A DNA stretch of 64,000 nucleotides from Niabella sp. Its GTDB lineage: Bacteria; Bacteroidota; Bacteroidia; Chitinophagales; Chitinophagaceae. Below the pieces are notes generated by a model that had not been told where the DNA came from, searched no databases, and was given only the letters and a program-made list of their open reading frames with translations. The DNA lies in NCBI GenBank assembly GCA_017744715.1, contig JAGIAT010000014.1, positions 62,001 to 126,000 of the forward strand, given 5' to 3'. Made by a program: the position numbers and the translations under genes. Shown here in pieces: positions 52,843 to 59,872 of this stretch (position 1 is the first letter of the stretch; every line of letters starts with the position of its first letter).

Positions 52843-54066
52843 ATGAAAAGATCCGGCAGCGCAGATTTACCCCTACACTATGGCCAGGTACCGCCCTGGC
52901 TGGCCACGCGTATGGCTACATTGGGTAAGGCCATTGTAGAGGAAATTATTGCCGGTCAGGGTAAAAATGCCTTACTGTCCAAATTAAGTGATCCCTTCTG
53001 GTTCCAGAGCCTGGGCGCCGTAATGGGTATGGACTGGCATTCTTCCGGCATCACCACCTCCGTAATGGGTGCTTTACGAAGAAGCATCAACCCGCTGACC
53101 AAAGAGTTTGGCATCATCATCTGTGGTGGCAAGGGCAACCAATCCAGGAATACCCCCAACGAGATCCTGCGGTTTGCGGAGACCACCGGGCTGCCGGCGC
53201 AGGACCTGGTGCGGAGCAGTAAGCTGAGCGCAAAGGTGGACAATACGGCCGTTCAGGATGGGTTTCAATTGTACCAGCATCATTTTATTGTGAGTGATGA
53301 AGGGGAATGGGCGGTTATCCAGCAAGGCATGCGCGATAGCAGCGCCACCGCCCGCCGTTACCATTGGCACTCTCCCACCGTAAAATCGTTTACCGAAACG
53401 CCGCATACCAGCATCTACGGAGCAAATCAAGGTTCGATTCTCAATCTTACCGATAAAAAGGCGCAGCCTTTAAAAGCAGCCATGCTGGAGGTGGCTTCAG
53501 AAAACCCGGATAAGATGTTGCCCGAGATCTCAAGGATCAGCAGGCACCTGGTACTACCCGGGCATCATGATGTAAAGGCAAAAGATGTGGATCTAAAGCG
53601 CCTGGGCGCGGTGTTATGGCTGGCACAGGAAAAGAACGTAAGTAATTTTGAAGAGCTGTTGCTACTGGACGGTTTAGGCCCCCGAACCCTGCAGTCCCTG
53701 GCCCTGGTAAGCGAGGTCATTTACGGGCAGCCGGCACAGTTTAAAGACCCGGCCCGTTTTTCCTTTGCACATGGTGGTAAGGATGGCCATCCCTTCCCCG
53801 TACCCACCCAGGTTTATGATGAAACGATCGACACCTTGCAACAAGCCATACAAAGGTCAAAGCTGGGCCGGCAGGATAAGATACAGGCCATCCAATCGCT
53901 TTCAAAAGTAGCGGACCGGCTGGCGGAAGATTTTGTACCGGATGGCAGTCTCGACGAATACATTGCCCATGAACGGACCAACTCCTGGAAATATGGCGGC
54001 AGGACTGTTTTTGGTAAAGCCCGGCCTCCTCAAAACCGACAGTTGGATCTGTTTAATGATCAATAG
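52843..54066 (+). CDS. DUF763 family protein
   Basis: The 407-residue protein fits the DUF763 family: RSGSADLPLHYGQVPPWL at residues 3-20 and DPFWFQSLGAVMGMDWHSSG near 50-70. The middle region (about 285-310, LGPRTLQSLALVSEV) looks helix-hairpin-helix-like. There is no signal peptide. The family is found in archaea and some bacteria, and its function is unproven, though DNA-related activity has been suspected. It stands alone with an operator-like promoter between ParDE and the broken RhuM-Fic gene. Confidence 0.85.
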   Translation: MKRSGSADLPLHYGQVPPWLATRMATLGKAIVEEIIAGQGKNALLSKLSDPFWFQSLGAVMGMDWHSSGITTSVMGALRRSINPLTKEFGIIICGGKGNQSRNTPNEILRFAETTGLPAQDLVRSSKLSAKVDNTAVQDGFQLYQHHFIVSDEGEWAVIQQGMRDSSATARRYHWHSPTVKSFTETPHTSIYGANQGSILNLTDKKAQPLKAAMLEVASENPDKMLPEISRISRHLVLPGHHDVKAKDVDLKRLGAVLWLAQEKNVSNFEELLLLDGLGPRTLQSLALVSEVIYGQPAQFKDPARFSFAHGGKDGHPFPVPTQVYDETIDTLQQAIQRSKLGRQDKIQAIQSLSKVADRLAEDFVPDGSLDEYIAHERTNSWKYGGRTVFGKARPPQNRQLDLFNDQ

Positions 54067-54212
54067 AAAAGGAGTTGTCACGGACACCGCAGTGGACTGT
54101 TTCGGCAACTTTTGTTTATTCAAAAGAAAACTGTTATTGTATATGCCCTGAATTATTTCAGTTTTCGATCAGTGAGGAACTGACCGGGGATATTAATATC
54201 ACGCCTATAAAA

Positions 54213-55195
54213 TCAGTTATTCCGATTAATGAGATTAACAACCACCTTCACCATCGTGCTCATCTCTTCCGGTTTACTTTCGGCAATCATCAGGGTAAGC
54301 GCTACCAGGGCGTTATCAGCCAGCCTGCGGGTGCCGTCCTCCTTGTACAGCAGCTTGTTCCGCTCCAGGAACCACACAAATAAAAAAGCGGCTATACGCT
54401 TGTTTCCATCAGAAAAAGAATGATTTTTTACTACAAAGTATAACAGGTGCGCTGCTTTTTCTTCCACTCCCGGGTAAAGCTCTTTCCATCAAAAGTTTGA
54501 TCGATGGCCCCAAGGGAGCTTTTAAAAGATTCGTCTTTTTCATTGCCAAATAATGCACTGCCACCAAATTTATTCTTCAGCTCTCCAATCGCTTTTATTG
54601 CTTCTTTGTATGTGATTTTAAATCCTGCTTTCTTTGTTACGGGTCCGGCTTTAAGCACCTGATGATCGTATTGATCCAGCACATCCAGGGCGTAGGTATA
54701 ATCGGTAATTACTTTTAACAGGCCGGTGGCTTCATTGGAATTAAGAGACTGCGATTGTAATACATTATCCAGCAATTTTACGGTTTGCTTCAGCTCCTCC
54801 AGCTGAGCGGTTTGCTCTTTTAATCGCTTTTCATTAATCGTATAGCCTTTTACCAGGTATTCCTTCAGGATCTTATTGGCCCAAATACGGAATTGAGTTG
54901 CGTTTTTTGAATTTACCCGGTATCCTACTGATAATATGACGTCTAAATTATAAAATTTTGTTTTATAATTTTTACCGTCTAAGGCAGTATGTTCCAAAAT
55001 GGAACTAACTGAATCCGGGTCAAGCTCGCCAGATTTAAAAATATTTGAAAGGTGTTTCGTAATCGCAGGTCGTTGAGTGTCAAATAGTTTAGCGATATCC
55101 TTCTGCGTGAGCCAGATAGTCTCCTGCTCCAGCTTTACATCAATAGATGTTTGTCCGTCTTCAGTTTGATACATAACTATTGCTCCTGTTTCCAT
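54213..55195 (-). pseudogene. RhuM-Fic fusion split by a frameshift
   Basis: The minus-strand frame from 55195 encodes a RhuM domain (YQTEDGQTSIDVKL, TIWLTQKDIAKLFDTQRPA, about residues 8-120) and a coiled linker, but breaks near 54478-54487 after TFDGKS, ending in unrelated residues. A second frame from about 54467 down to 54213 continues with EEKAAHLLYFVVKN and the Doc-type Fic motif HSFSDGNKR. Restoring one base in the short A-run (GGAAAGAGC) would join them as DGKELYPGVEEK. Intact homologues are RhuM-Fic proteins of about 330 residues. It may be a real mutation, a phase-variable run, or a sequencing error. Confidence 0.85.
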
Positions 55196-55260
55196 CTATT
55201 CAAGTTACGATGTTTTTCGGGATTGGGAACCCATTAGCCCCATGGCATTCGGCCCGCTAC

Positions 55261-55652
55261 GTCGACCGTAGTGCCTGCCCGACTGTGGCGGGGAGACGTC
55301 TCTGCGAATGCCTTTTTGTTAATCAGATCCTTTAATCCCGTTTTACGACAATACACCCTTAGCGATTCGTCCGCTTCGGCCCGAACGACAGGGAAAAAAA
55401 TACCGTCACGTCGACCGTAGTGGAGACGTCTCTACGAAATGCCGCTCTGTTCGTCAGATCTTTTAATTCCCCCTTACTACAATGCACCCATATAGGTTCC
55501 TCCGCTGCGGTCGGAACGACAGTGCAAAAATCACCGTCACGTCGACCGTTGTGGAGACATCTCTACGAGATGCTGCTCTGTTCGTCAGATTTTTTTATCC
55601 CCGTTTTACGACAATGCACGCGTAAAGGTTCCTCCGCTGCGGTCGGAACGAC
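55261..55652. repeat. Tandem repeats of 131-149 bp with GTCGACCG cores
   Basis: GTCGACCG cores start at 55261, 55410 and 55541, each followed by GAGACGTCTCTACGA-like text and ended by TCCGCTGCGGTCGGAACGAC-like text. The ends are imperfect inverted copies of each other. The first unit has about 18 extra bases. No coding frame is supported in 55196-55840. Confidence 0.75.
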
Positions 55653-55840
55653 GTGGGATATATGACCGGAACACAGCGCAGCAATTGAATATTCGCAAGT
55701 CAGAAAAAAGGGCCCGGGCCTTTCTATAAAAAACTTAAATTTGAACCGATGCGCAATACGGGTGCCGGGGTAAGGCAGAAAGAAATCATTACGGCGCCTG
55801 AGTCGTTGGAATAAAATAACCGCTTAAAAAAATATCAATT

Positions 55841-56278
55841 ATGGCAGTGATCAATCCGCACATTAATTTCAACGGAAATGCTGAAGAAGCATTTAACTTT
55901 TACAAATCCGTATTTGGCGGTACATTCGCAAAAGTGATCCGTTTTAAAGACCTGTCAAACGCCGAATTTCCTGTGGCGGAACATGAGGCGGATAAGATCA
56001 TGCATATTGCCTTGCCCATTGGCCAAAACATGTTGATGGCGAATGATGTGCCCGAAATTTTAGGACGAACCAACGAAAATGAAAACAGGAGTAAAATTTC
56101 AATCAGTGCAGCAAGCAAGGAAGAGGCCGACCGGTTATTTAACGGACTTTCAGCCGGCGGACAAGTTGAAATGCCTATTGCCGATAGTCCCTGGGGTTCC
56201 TACTTTGGCATGTTCAGGGATAAATATGGTATTGAATGGATGGTAGAATATGCCCCAACTGATAAAGACCAGCTATAG
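55841..56278 (+). CDS. VOC (glyoxalase/PhnB-like) family protein
   Basis: The 145-residue protein is a PhnB-like VOC-fold protein: INPHINFNGNAEEAFNFYKSVFGG at residues 4-27, and a C-terminal WGSYFGMFRDKYGIEWMVEY segment. Typical PhnB-like proteins carry metal-coordinating His and Glu in these places. It may be a resistance-like or unknown metal enzyme. It is alone between the repeat cluster and the KilA-N region, and looks like ordinary accessory cargo. Confidence 0.88.
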   Translation: MAVINPHINFNGNAEEAFNFYKSVFGGTFAKVIRFKDLSNAEFPVAEHEADKIMHIALPIGQNMLMANDVPEILGRTNENENRSKISISAASKEEADRLFNGLSAGGQVEMPIADSPWGSYFGMFRDKYGIEWMVEYAPTDKDQL

Positions 56279-56415
56279 CAAAACCGGAACAACAAAGGCT
56301 TGAGGGCCGCCGCTCCGGCACTTCCATATCAAACGGTCTTTGGGTAGTTTAATGTTCATTACGGCATTTTTTATCCGGTTATTCAACGGCCACGAAGTAA
56401 CCCAATGCCGGCATG

Positions 56416-56494
56416 GATATTATATATCATTTAGGGTATATTTATTATCTTTAGAGAAGCTTTATCAAAGCAATAAAAACTAAAATTTAAACCT
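56416..56494 (+). promoter_or_regulatory. Promoter region duplicated at 58190-58270
   Basis: Both regions share ATATTATATAYCATTT, GTATATTT, TATCTTTA (56446-56453), GCAATAAAA and ACCTRTGA in the same order, about 80 bases with most positions identical. TATCTTTA is a 7/8 match to TAnnTTTG. Confidence 0.6.
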
Positions 56495-56608
56495 ATGACA
56501 CCTGCAAAAACACCCATACCGGATACCACGGAGACCATTGCTACACCCCCACCCCAACAAATATCCACTGCGCGGAAAATACCCCGTGTAAAAGCTATTG
56601 CATTTTGA
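56495..56608 (+). pseudogene. Short Pro/Thr-rich frame, possible gene remnant
   Basis: After the duplicated promoter a 37-codon frame runs from an ATG at 56495 to a TGA at 56606. The product is Pro/Thr/Lys-rich and matches nothing I recognise. The equivalent position in the other copy is the XRE regulator start, so it may be a decayed leader or a real small peptide. Nothing else is seen in 56279-56415. Confidence 0.3.
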
Positions 56609-56628
56609 CGAAGAATAAATAAAACAAT

Positions 56629-56892
56629 ATGGCTAAAAATAAAAAAATACAGGTTGAGGGCCTTGAGATTGTTTTGTATGAAGACAATCAATGGGACTTT
56701 ATCTCTCTCACAGATATAGCCCGGCACAAAGATGCGGAGCATACGGACACCATCATTCAGAACTGGATGAGGAACCGGAATACCATCGAGCTGCTGGGAT
56801 TTTGGGAAACAATTTACAATCCCGGTTTTAAACCCGTCGAATTCGACGGGTTTAGAAAACAGGCTGGGCTCAACAGTTTTGTACATCTATAA
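56629..56892 (+). CDS. Short KilA-N domain protein (upstream copy, ends after the palindrome)
   Basis: The 87-residue protein contains only the N-terminal KilA-N core: VEGLEIVLYED, FISLTDIARHKD and NWMRNRNTIELLGFWETIYNP. It ends 8 residues after the block AGLNSF. Codons 68-75 (K-P-V-E-F-D-G-F) are written in DNA as a perfect palindrome (56829-56854). The product aligns with residues 1-83 of the next gene at about half identity. KilA-N is a DNA-binding domain of phage and island proteins. The short form may be a truncated gene or a variant cassette. Confidence 0.75.
   Translation: MAKNKKIQVEGLEIVLYEDNQWDFISLTDIARHKDAEHTDTIIQNWMRNRNTIELLGFWETIYNPGFKPVEFDGFRKQAGLNSFVHL
56829..56854. repeat. Perfect 26-bp palindrome inside the short KilA-N gene
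   Basis: Left arm TAAACCCGTCGAA, right arm TTCGACGGGTTTA, axis between 56841 and 56842, exactly between the codons of Glu71 and Phe72. With one G-T pair it extends to 56826-56857. Confidence 0.97.
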
Positions 56893-56904
56893 AAAGCTAA
56901 AAGT

Positions 56905-57732
56905 ATGACAAAGAGTAAGATAATAGAAGTAGAAGGGCGTGAAATAGCCATTATTTCCGACAGGTCAGATGATTTTATTTCGCTGACAGATATTGCAAAG
57001 CACAAAAATGAAGAAGCAACAGGCCTGGTCATCTCACATTGGTTGAGTACAAGATACACGGTAGAGTTTATGGGTTTATGGGAGCAAATTCATAATCCCA
57101 ATTTTAATGTTACTGAATTCAGTAACATTAAAAGCGAAGCCGGGAGTAATGGCTATGTTTTGTCTTCAAAACAGTGGATTACCAAAACAAATGCCATTGG
57201 AATTATATCAAAAACAGGCAGATATGGCGGAGGCACCTTTGCCCATAGAGATATAGCTTTTGAATTTGCATCCTGGATTTCGGCAAGTTTCAAATTATAC
57301 CTGATCAAAGAATTCCAGCGCCTCAAAGACGAGGAAAACAACCGCCTGCAGCTGGACTGGGACCTGCAGCGTACCATTTCTAAAATCAATTACCACATAC
57401 ATACCGATGCCATTAAAGAAAACCTGGTGCCAAAGGCCATTACCAGCCAGCAAGCCGGTTATGTATATGCCAACGAGGCGGATCTGCTGAATGTGGCCCT
57501 CTTTGGCATTACGGCCAACGAATGGCGCCATGCCAACCCCGGCAAACCCGGTAACATACGGGACTATGCTACACTGGAGCAGTTAGTGGTTCTAAGCAAT
57601 ATGGAAAGTATCAATGCTTTGCTCATAAAACAAGCATTGCCCCAGGGCAAAAGGCTGCTGCAGCTTAACCAGGTGGCCATCACGCAAATGAAATCGCTCA
57701 TCCAAAACAGGGCTATTAAAAGGCTTAAATAA
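56905..57732 (+). CDS. KilA-N domain protein, full-length
   Basis: The 275-residue protein has an N-terminal KilA-N domain (about 1-150): DDFISLTDIAKHK, HWLSTRYTVEFMGLWEQIHNP, SKQWITKTNAIGIISKTGRYGG and HRDIAFEFASWISASFKLYL. The C-terminal part (about 155-275) is helical, with KAITSQQAGYVYANEADLLN. Codons 67-76 form a perfect 32-bp palindrome. It starts 12 bases after the short copy, so the two are co-transcribed. KilA-N proteins bind DNA and occur in phages and toxin or defence loci; this one's target is unknown. Confidence 0.88.
   Translation: MTKSKIIEVEGREIAIISDRSDDFISLTDIAKHKNEEATGLVISHWLSTRYTVEFMGLWEQIHNPNFNVTEFSNIKSEAGSNGYVLSSKQWITKTNAIGIISKTGRYGGGTFAHRDIAFEFASWISASFKLYLIKEFQRLKDEENNRLQLDWDLQRTISKINYHIHTDAIKENLVPKAITSQQAGYVYANEADLLNVALFGITANEWRHANPGKPGNIRDYATLEQLVVLSNMESINALLIKQALPQGKRLLQLNQVAITQMKSLIQNRAIKRLK
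57102..57133. repeat. Perfect 32-bp palindrome inside the full-length KilA-N gene
   Basis: Left arm TTTTAATGTTACTGAA, right arm TTCAGTAACATTAAAA, axis between 57117 and 57118, again exactly between the codons of Glu71 and Phe72. The arms share no sequence with those of the upstream gene except the central GAATTC. Confidence 0.97.
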
Positions 57733-57771
57733 CCCGGTAACCGCATAGTTTGTTACCGGGTATGGTGTTTT
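57732..57771 (+). terminator. Terminator-like hairpin after the KilA-N genes
   Basis: ACCCGGTAAC (57732-57741) and GTTACCGGGT (57752-57761) form a perfect 10-bp stem; a short T-run follows a few bases later. Confidence 0.7.
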
Positions 57772-57819
57772 TCATCAAAAAAGCAAGGCAGCGCGTTAGC
57801 AAACGGCACAGGTCATGGT

Positions 57820-58125
57820 TTACCCCCCCGCCTGGCCGCGTGCGCTTTCTACCATTGCTTTTATTTTAGCCGCCTTTTGTTTTTCATACCGGGTTAGCGT
57901 AAGGTCCGGTTCTTTGCAATGGGGTTTGCAAAGTGTTATAATAAGGCCATTGGGGCGGGCCGTTACTTCCACATAGTCCCCGGGCTTAAACCCATAGTCG
58001 GTAAGCCATTTGCCCATCAGGCGAATTTCAGGAAAGTAGGCCGTAGTACTATATGCACAGCCCATGTGGTAGCTTATGGCTTTTTCATACACTTTCAGTT
58101 TGCGTTTGTTGTTTTCCATAGTCAT
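57820..58125 (-). CDS. SymE-like toxin (type I family)
   Basis: The 101-residue product from the ATG at 58125 (58119 or 58149 are alternatives) contains the SymE signature PEIRLMGKWLTDYGFKPGDYVEV near the middle and an IITLC strand, with a basic C-terminal tail. SymE proteins are AbrB-fold RNA endonuclease-like toxins controlled by an antisense RNA or other regulators. Here the gene is divergent from an XRE-family regulator, which may act as its antitoxin-like control. No antisense RNA could be assigned by eye. Confidence 0.8.
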   Translation of the reverse strand: MTMENNKRKLKVYEKAISYHMGCAYSTTAYFPEIRLMGKWLTDYGFKPGDYVEVTARPNGLIITLCKPHCKEPDLTLTRYEKQKAAKIKAMVESARGQAGG

Positions 58126-58189
58126 AATCAGGGTGTTTTTGTAGGGCAAAACAACGCATAGCCTACGCTGTATTTAAATCCCCGGGCGC

Positions 58190-58270
58190 ATATTATATAC
58201 CATTTGCCGTATATTTTACGTATCTTTATAAGCGTGCTTATTGAGCAATAAAATCTTAAATTTGAACCTG
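58190..58270 (+). promoter_or_regulatory. Promoter region of the XRE gene, duplicated at 56416
   Basis: TATCTTTA (58221-58228) lies 59 nt before the ATG at 58288. The ~80-bp block matches 56416-56494, which suggests both the KilA-N pair and the XRE gene share a control sequence. Confidence 0.55.
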
Positions 58271-58287
58271 TGATAAATACAACTACT

Positions 58288-58698
58288 ATGGAGAAAAAGA
58301 TACACGAAGGCCGTAATGTAAAGCGTTTCCGCGAAATGCTGGGCATTAAACAGGAGGCCCTGGCTTATGAGCTGGGTGATGATTGGAACCAAAAGAAAAT
58401 ATCCGTACTGGAGCAAAAAGAAACCATTGATGTGCCCCTGCTGCAACAGATATCCGATGCGCTTAAAATACCGGTAGAAGCCTTTCAAAATTTTGATGAG
58501 GAACAGGCCGTGAATGTGATTGCAAATACATTTGGTGACAATGCTTTTGGAAATTCTTTTAATCATGGCACGATGCATTTTCATCCCGTGGAAAAAATCA
58601 TTCAACTGCACGAGGAAAAGATCGCTTTATATGAACGAATGCTAAAAGAAAAAGATGAAATGATGGCTGAGCTAAAAAAGCTAATACCGGCAAAGTAA
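58288..58698 (+). CDS. XRE family helix-turn-helix regulator
   Basis: The ATG at 58288 is preferred to a GTG at 58270. The 136-residue protein has an N-terminal HTH (about 8-62: NVKRFREMLGIKQEALAYELG, NQKKISVLEQ) and a C-terminal coiled coil (about 105-136, rich in Glu/Lys/Met). It probably dimerises and represses its own and the divergent SymE-like gene. It may also act on the similar promoter 1.8 kb upstream, ahead of the KilA-N genes. Confidence 0.9.
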   Translation: MEKKIHEGRNVKRFREMLGIKQEALAYELGDDWNQKKISVLEQKETIDVPLLQQISDALKIPVEAFQNFDEEQAVNVIANTFGDNAFGNSFNHGTMHFHPVEKIIQLHEEKIALYERMLKEKDEMMAELKKLIPAK

Positions 58699-58710
58699 TT
58701 TTTTATTAGG

Positions 58711-58858
58711 GCGTGCCCCCGGCCCTGCCAGCGCTGCGGGGGCCAGCACACGGCCGGGGTCGGGCTATACGCTATATCTTTTGTTCCGCCCAGCCTGCTC
58801 TGAGCCCTGCCGAAGGGCTTCACAAAAGGATGCCGCTGCTATCCCTCACGCGGGGTAA
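58711..58858. repeat. GC-rich structured intergenic element
   Basis: Nested inverted repeats: GCCCCC/GGGGGC (58715-58742), AGCCCT/AGGGCT (58803-58819), and CTTTTGT/ACAAAAG around it, with an outer imperfect pairing of CGCTATAT-like and GATGCCGCT-like arms. I recall very similar strings in Bacteroidota islands, but I cannot verify this here. It ends where the AT-rich operon begins; 58859-58984 holds only that operon's promoter region. Confidence 0.6.
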
Positions 58859-58964
58859 AAATGACAAATTGAATACAAAAACCTACTTAAATTCTACCAA
58901 AATTGAGGCAAATAGTTTTCAACACTCGTGCGTTTCTATTTTAGCAGGTACAAAAGGAAAAAGT

Positions 58965-58972
58965 TACCTTCG
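58965..58972 (+). promoter_or_regulatory. Possible -7 box of the ssp operon
   Basis: TACCTTCG matches TAnnTTTG at 7 of 8 positions and lies 12 nt before the ATG at 58985. Confidence 0.35.
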
Positions 58973-58984
58973 TAAGTTAGAAAT

Positions 58985-59872
58985 ATGATACAGCAAAAAA
59001 TTTACTTTTCCGGCCATGAGTCATTCATTTGCAAGCAGTTCTGGCTAAAAAAAACCTTTGATTTTTCTCAAGCCGGCAAAAGTTTTAATGAAGATACAGC
59101 AGTGGTAGATTTAGGCGTAGGTAAAAACATGGTGACTTCGCTTCGATACTGGGGTAAGGCTTTTGGCATTTTAGATGAAAATGATGCTCCTACAGCTTTG
59201 GCTAATTATCTTTTTGGAACAAACGGAAGGGATTTATATTTAGAAGACTTTGCTACTTTATGGCTCTTACATTATTCATTATTAAAAACCAATCGTTTTT
59301 CAATTGCTTCTTTGCTTTTTAACGAATTAAGAAAGGAGCGGATAGAGTTTACCAAAGAGCAACTTGTCAATTTTATACTTCGCAAAGCACGAGAATATGA
59401 GGCAAATACAGATAACTTAAATACAATTGAACGTGATGCAAATGTATTAATTCGCATGTATTCTAAGCCACAAAAGGGTGATCACATTGATATTGAAGAT
59501 GACTTTACTGGTGTATTAATCGATCTTGATCTGCTGAAGCGGTTTAAACAACGAGACTTAGATCATAAGCTTGTAGACTGGTACAAAATTGAATCAGAGG
59601 AACGAATAGATTTACCTTGTGAAATTGTTTTGTTCAGTATTTTGGATAACTATCAAGATCAACAGACCATTACGTTCAGAGAGTTGCTTACAGGATTAAA
59701 TGCTCCGGGGACCGTATTTGCTTTAAATCCGGACGGATTGTACAACAAGTTGAACGAAATTTCGGAGAAGTATAACCGGCAGGTGGTGTATACTGAAACG
59801 GCAGGTAATGAGGTTTTACAAATTAAAAAAACAATTAATAAATACGATATTTTAAATGACTACTATAGCTAA
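58985..59872 (+). CDS. sspB: DUF4007 family protein, SspB-like
   Basis: The 295-residue protein opens with the DUF4007 pattern FSGHESF (residues 8-14) and FWLKK, then LGVGKNMVTSLRYW (43-56), a probable winged-helix region. In Ssp phosphorothioation systems SspB is, as I recall, the DUF4007 component with DNA-nicking activity; this assignment is from memory. It is the first gene of an AT-rich operon, and its last 17 bases overlap the ATPase gene. The regional base composition is clearly lower in G+C than the core genes, consistent with transfer. Confidence 0.75.
   Translation: MIQQKIYFSGHESFICKQFWLKKTFDFSQAGKSFNEDTAVVDLGVGKNMVTSLRYWGKAFGILDENDAPTALANYLFGTNGRDLYLEDFATLWLLHYSLLKTNRFSIASLLFNELRKERIEFTKEQLVNFILRKAREYEANTDNLNTIERDANVLIRMYSKPQKGDHIDIEDDFTGVLIDLDLLKRFKQRDLDHKLVDWYKIESEERIDLPCEIVLFSILDNYQDQQTITFRELLTGLNAPGTVFALNPDGLYNKLNEISEKYNRQVVYTETAGNEVLQIKKTINKYDILNDYYS

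Noticed and set aside
55261..55652. CRISPR array
   Set aside because: Units of 131-149 bp with diverged text and inverted ends do not fit short repeats with unique spacers.
56821..56860. Simple transcription terminator in the short KilA-N gene
   Set aside because: The palindrome is inside the coding sequence in exact codon register, has no loop-plus-T-run, and has a counterpart at the same codons in the next gene.
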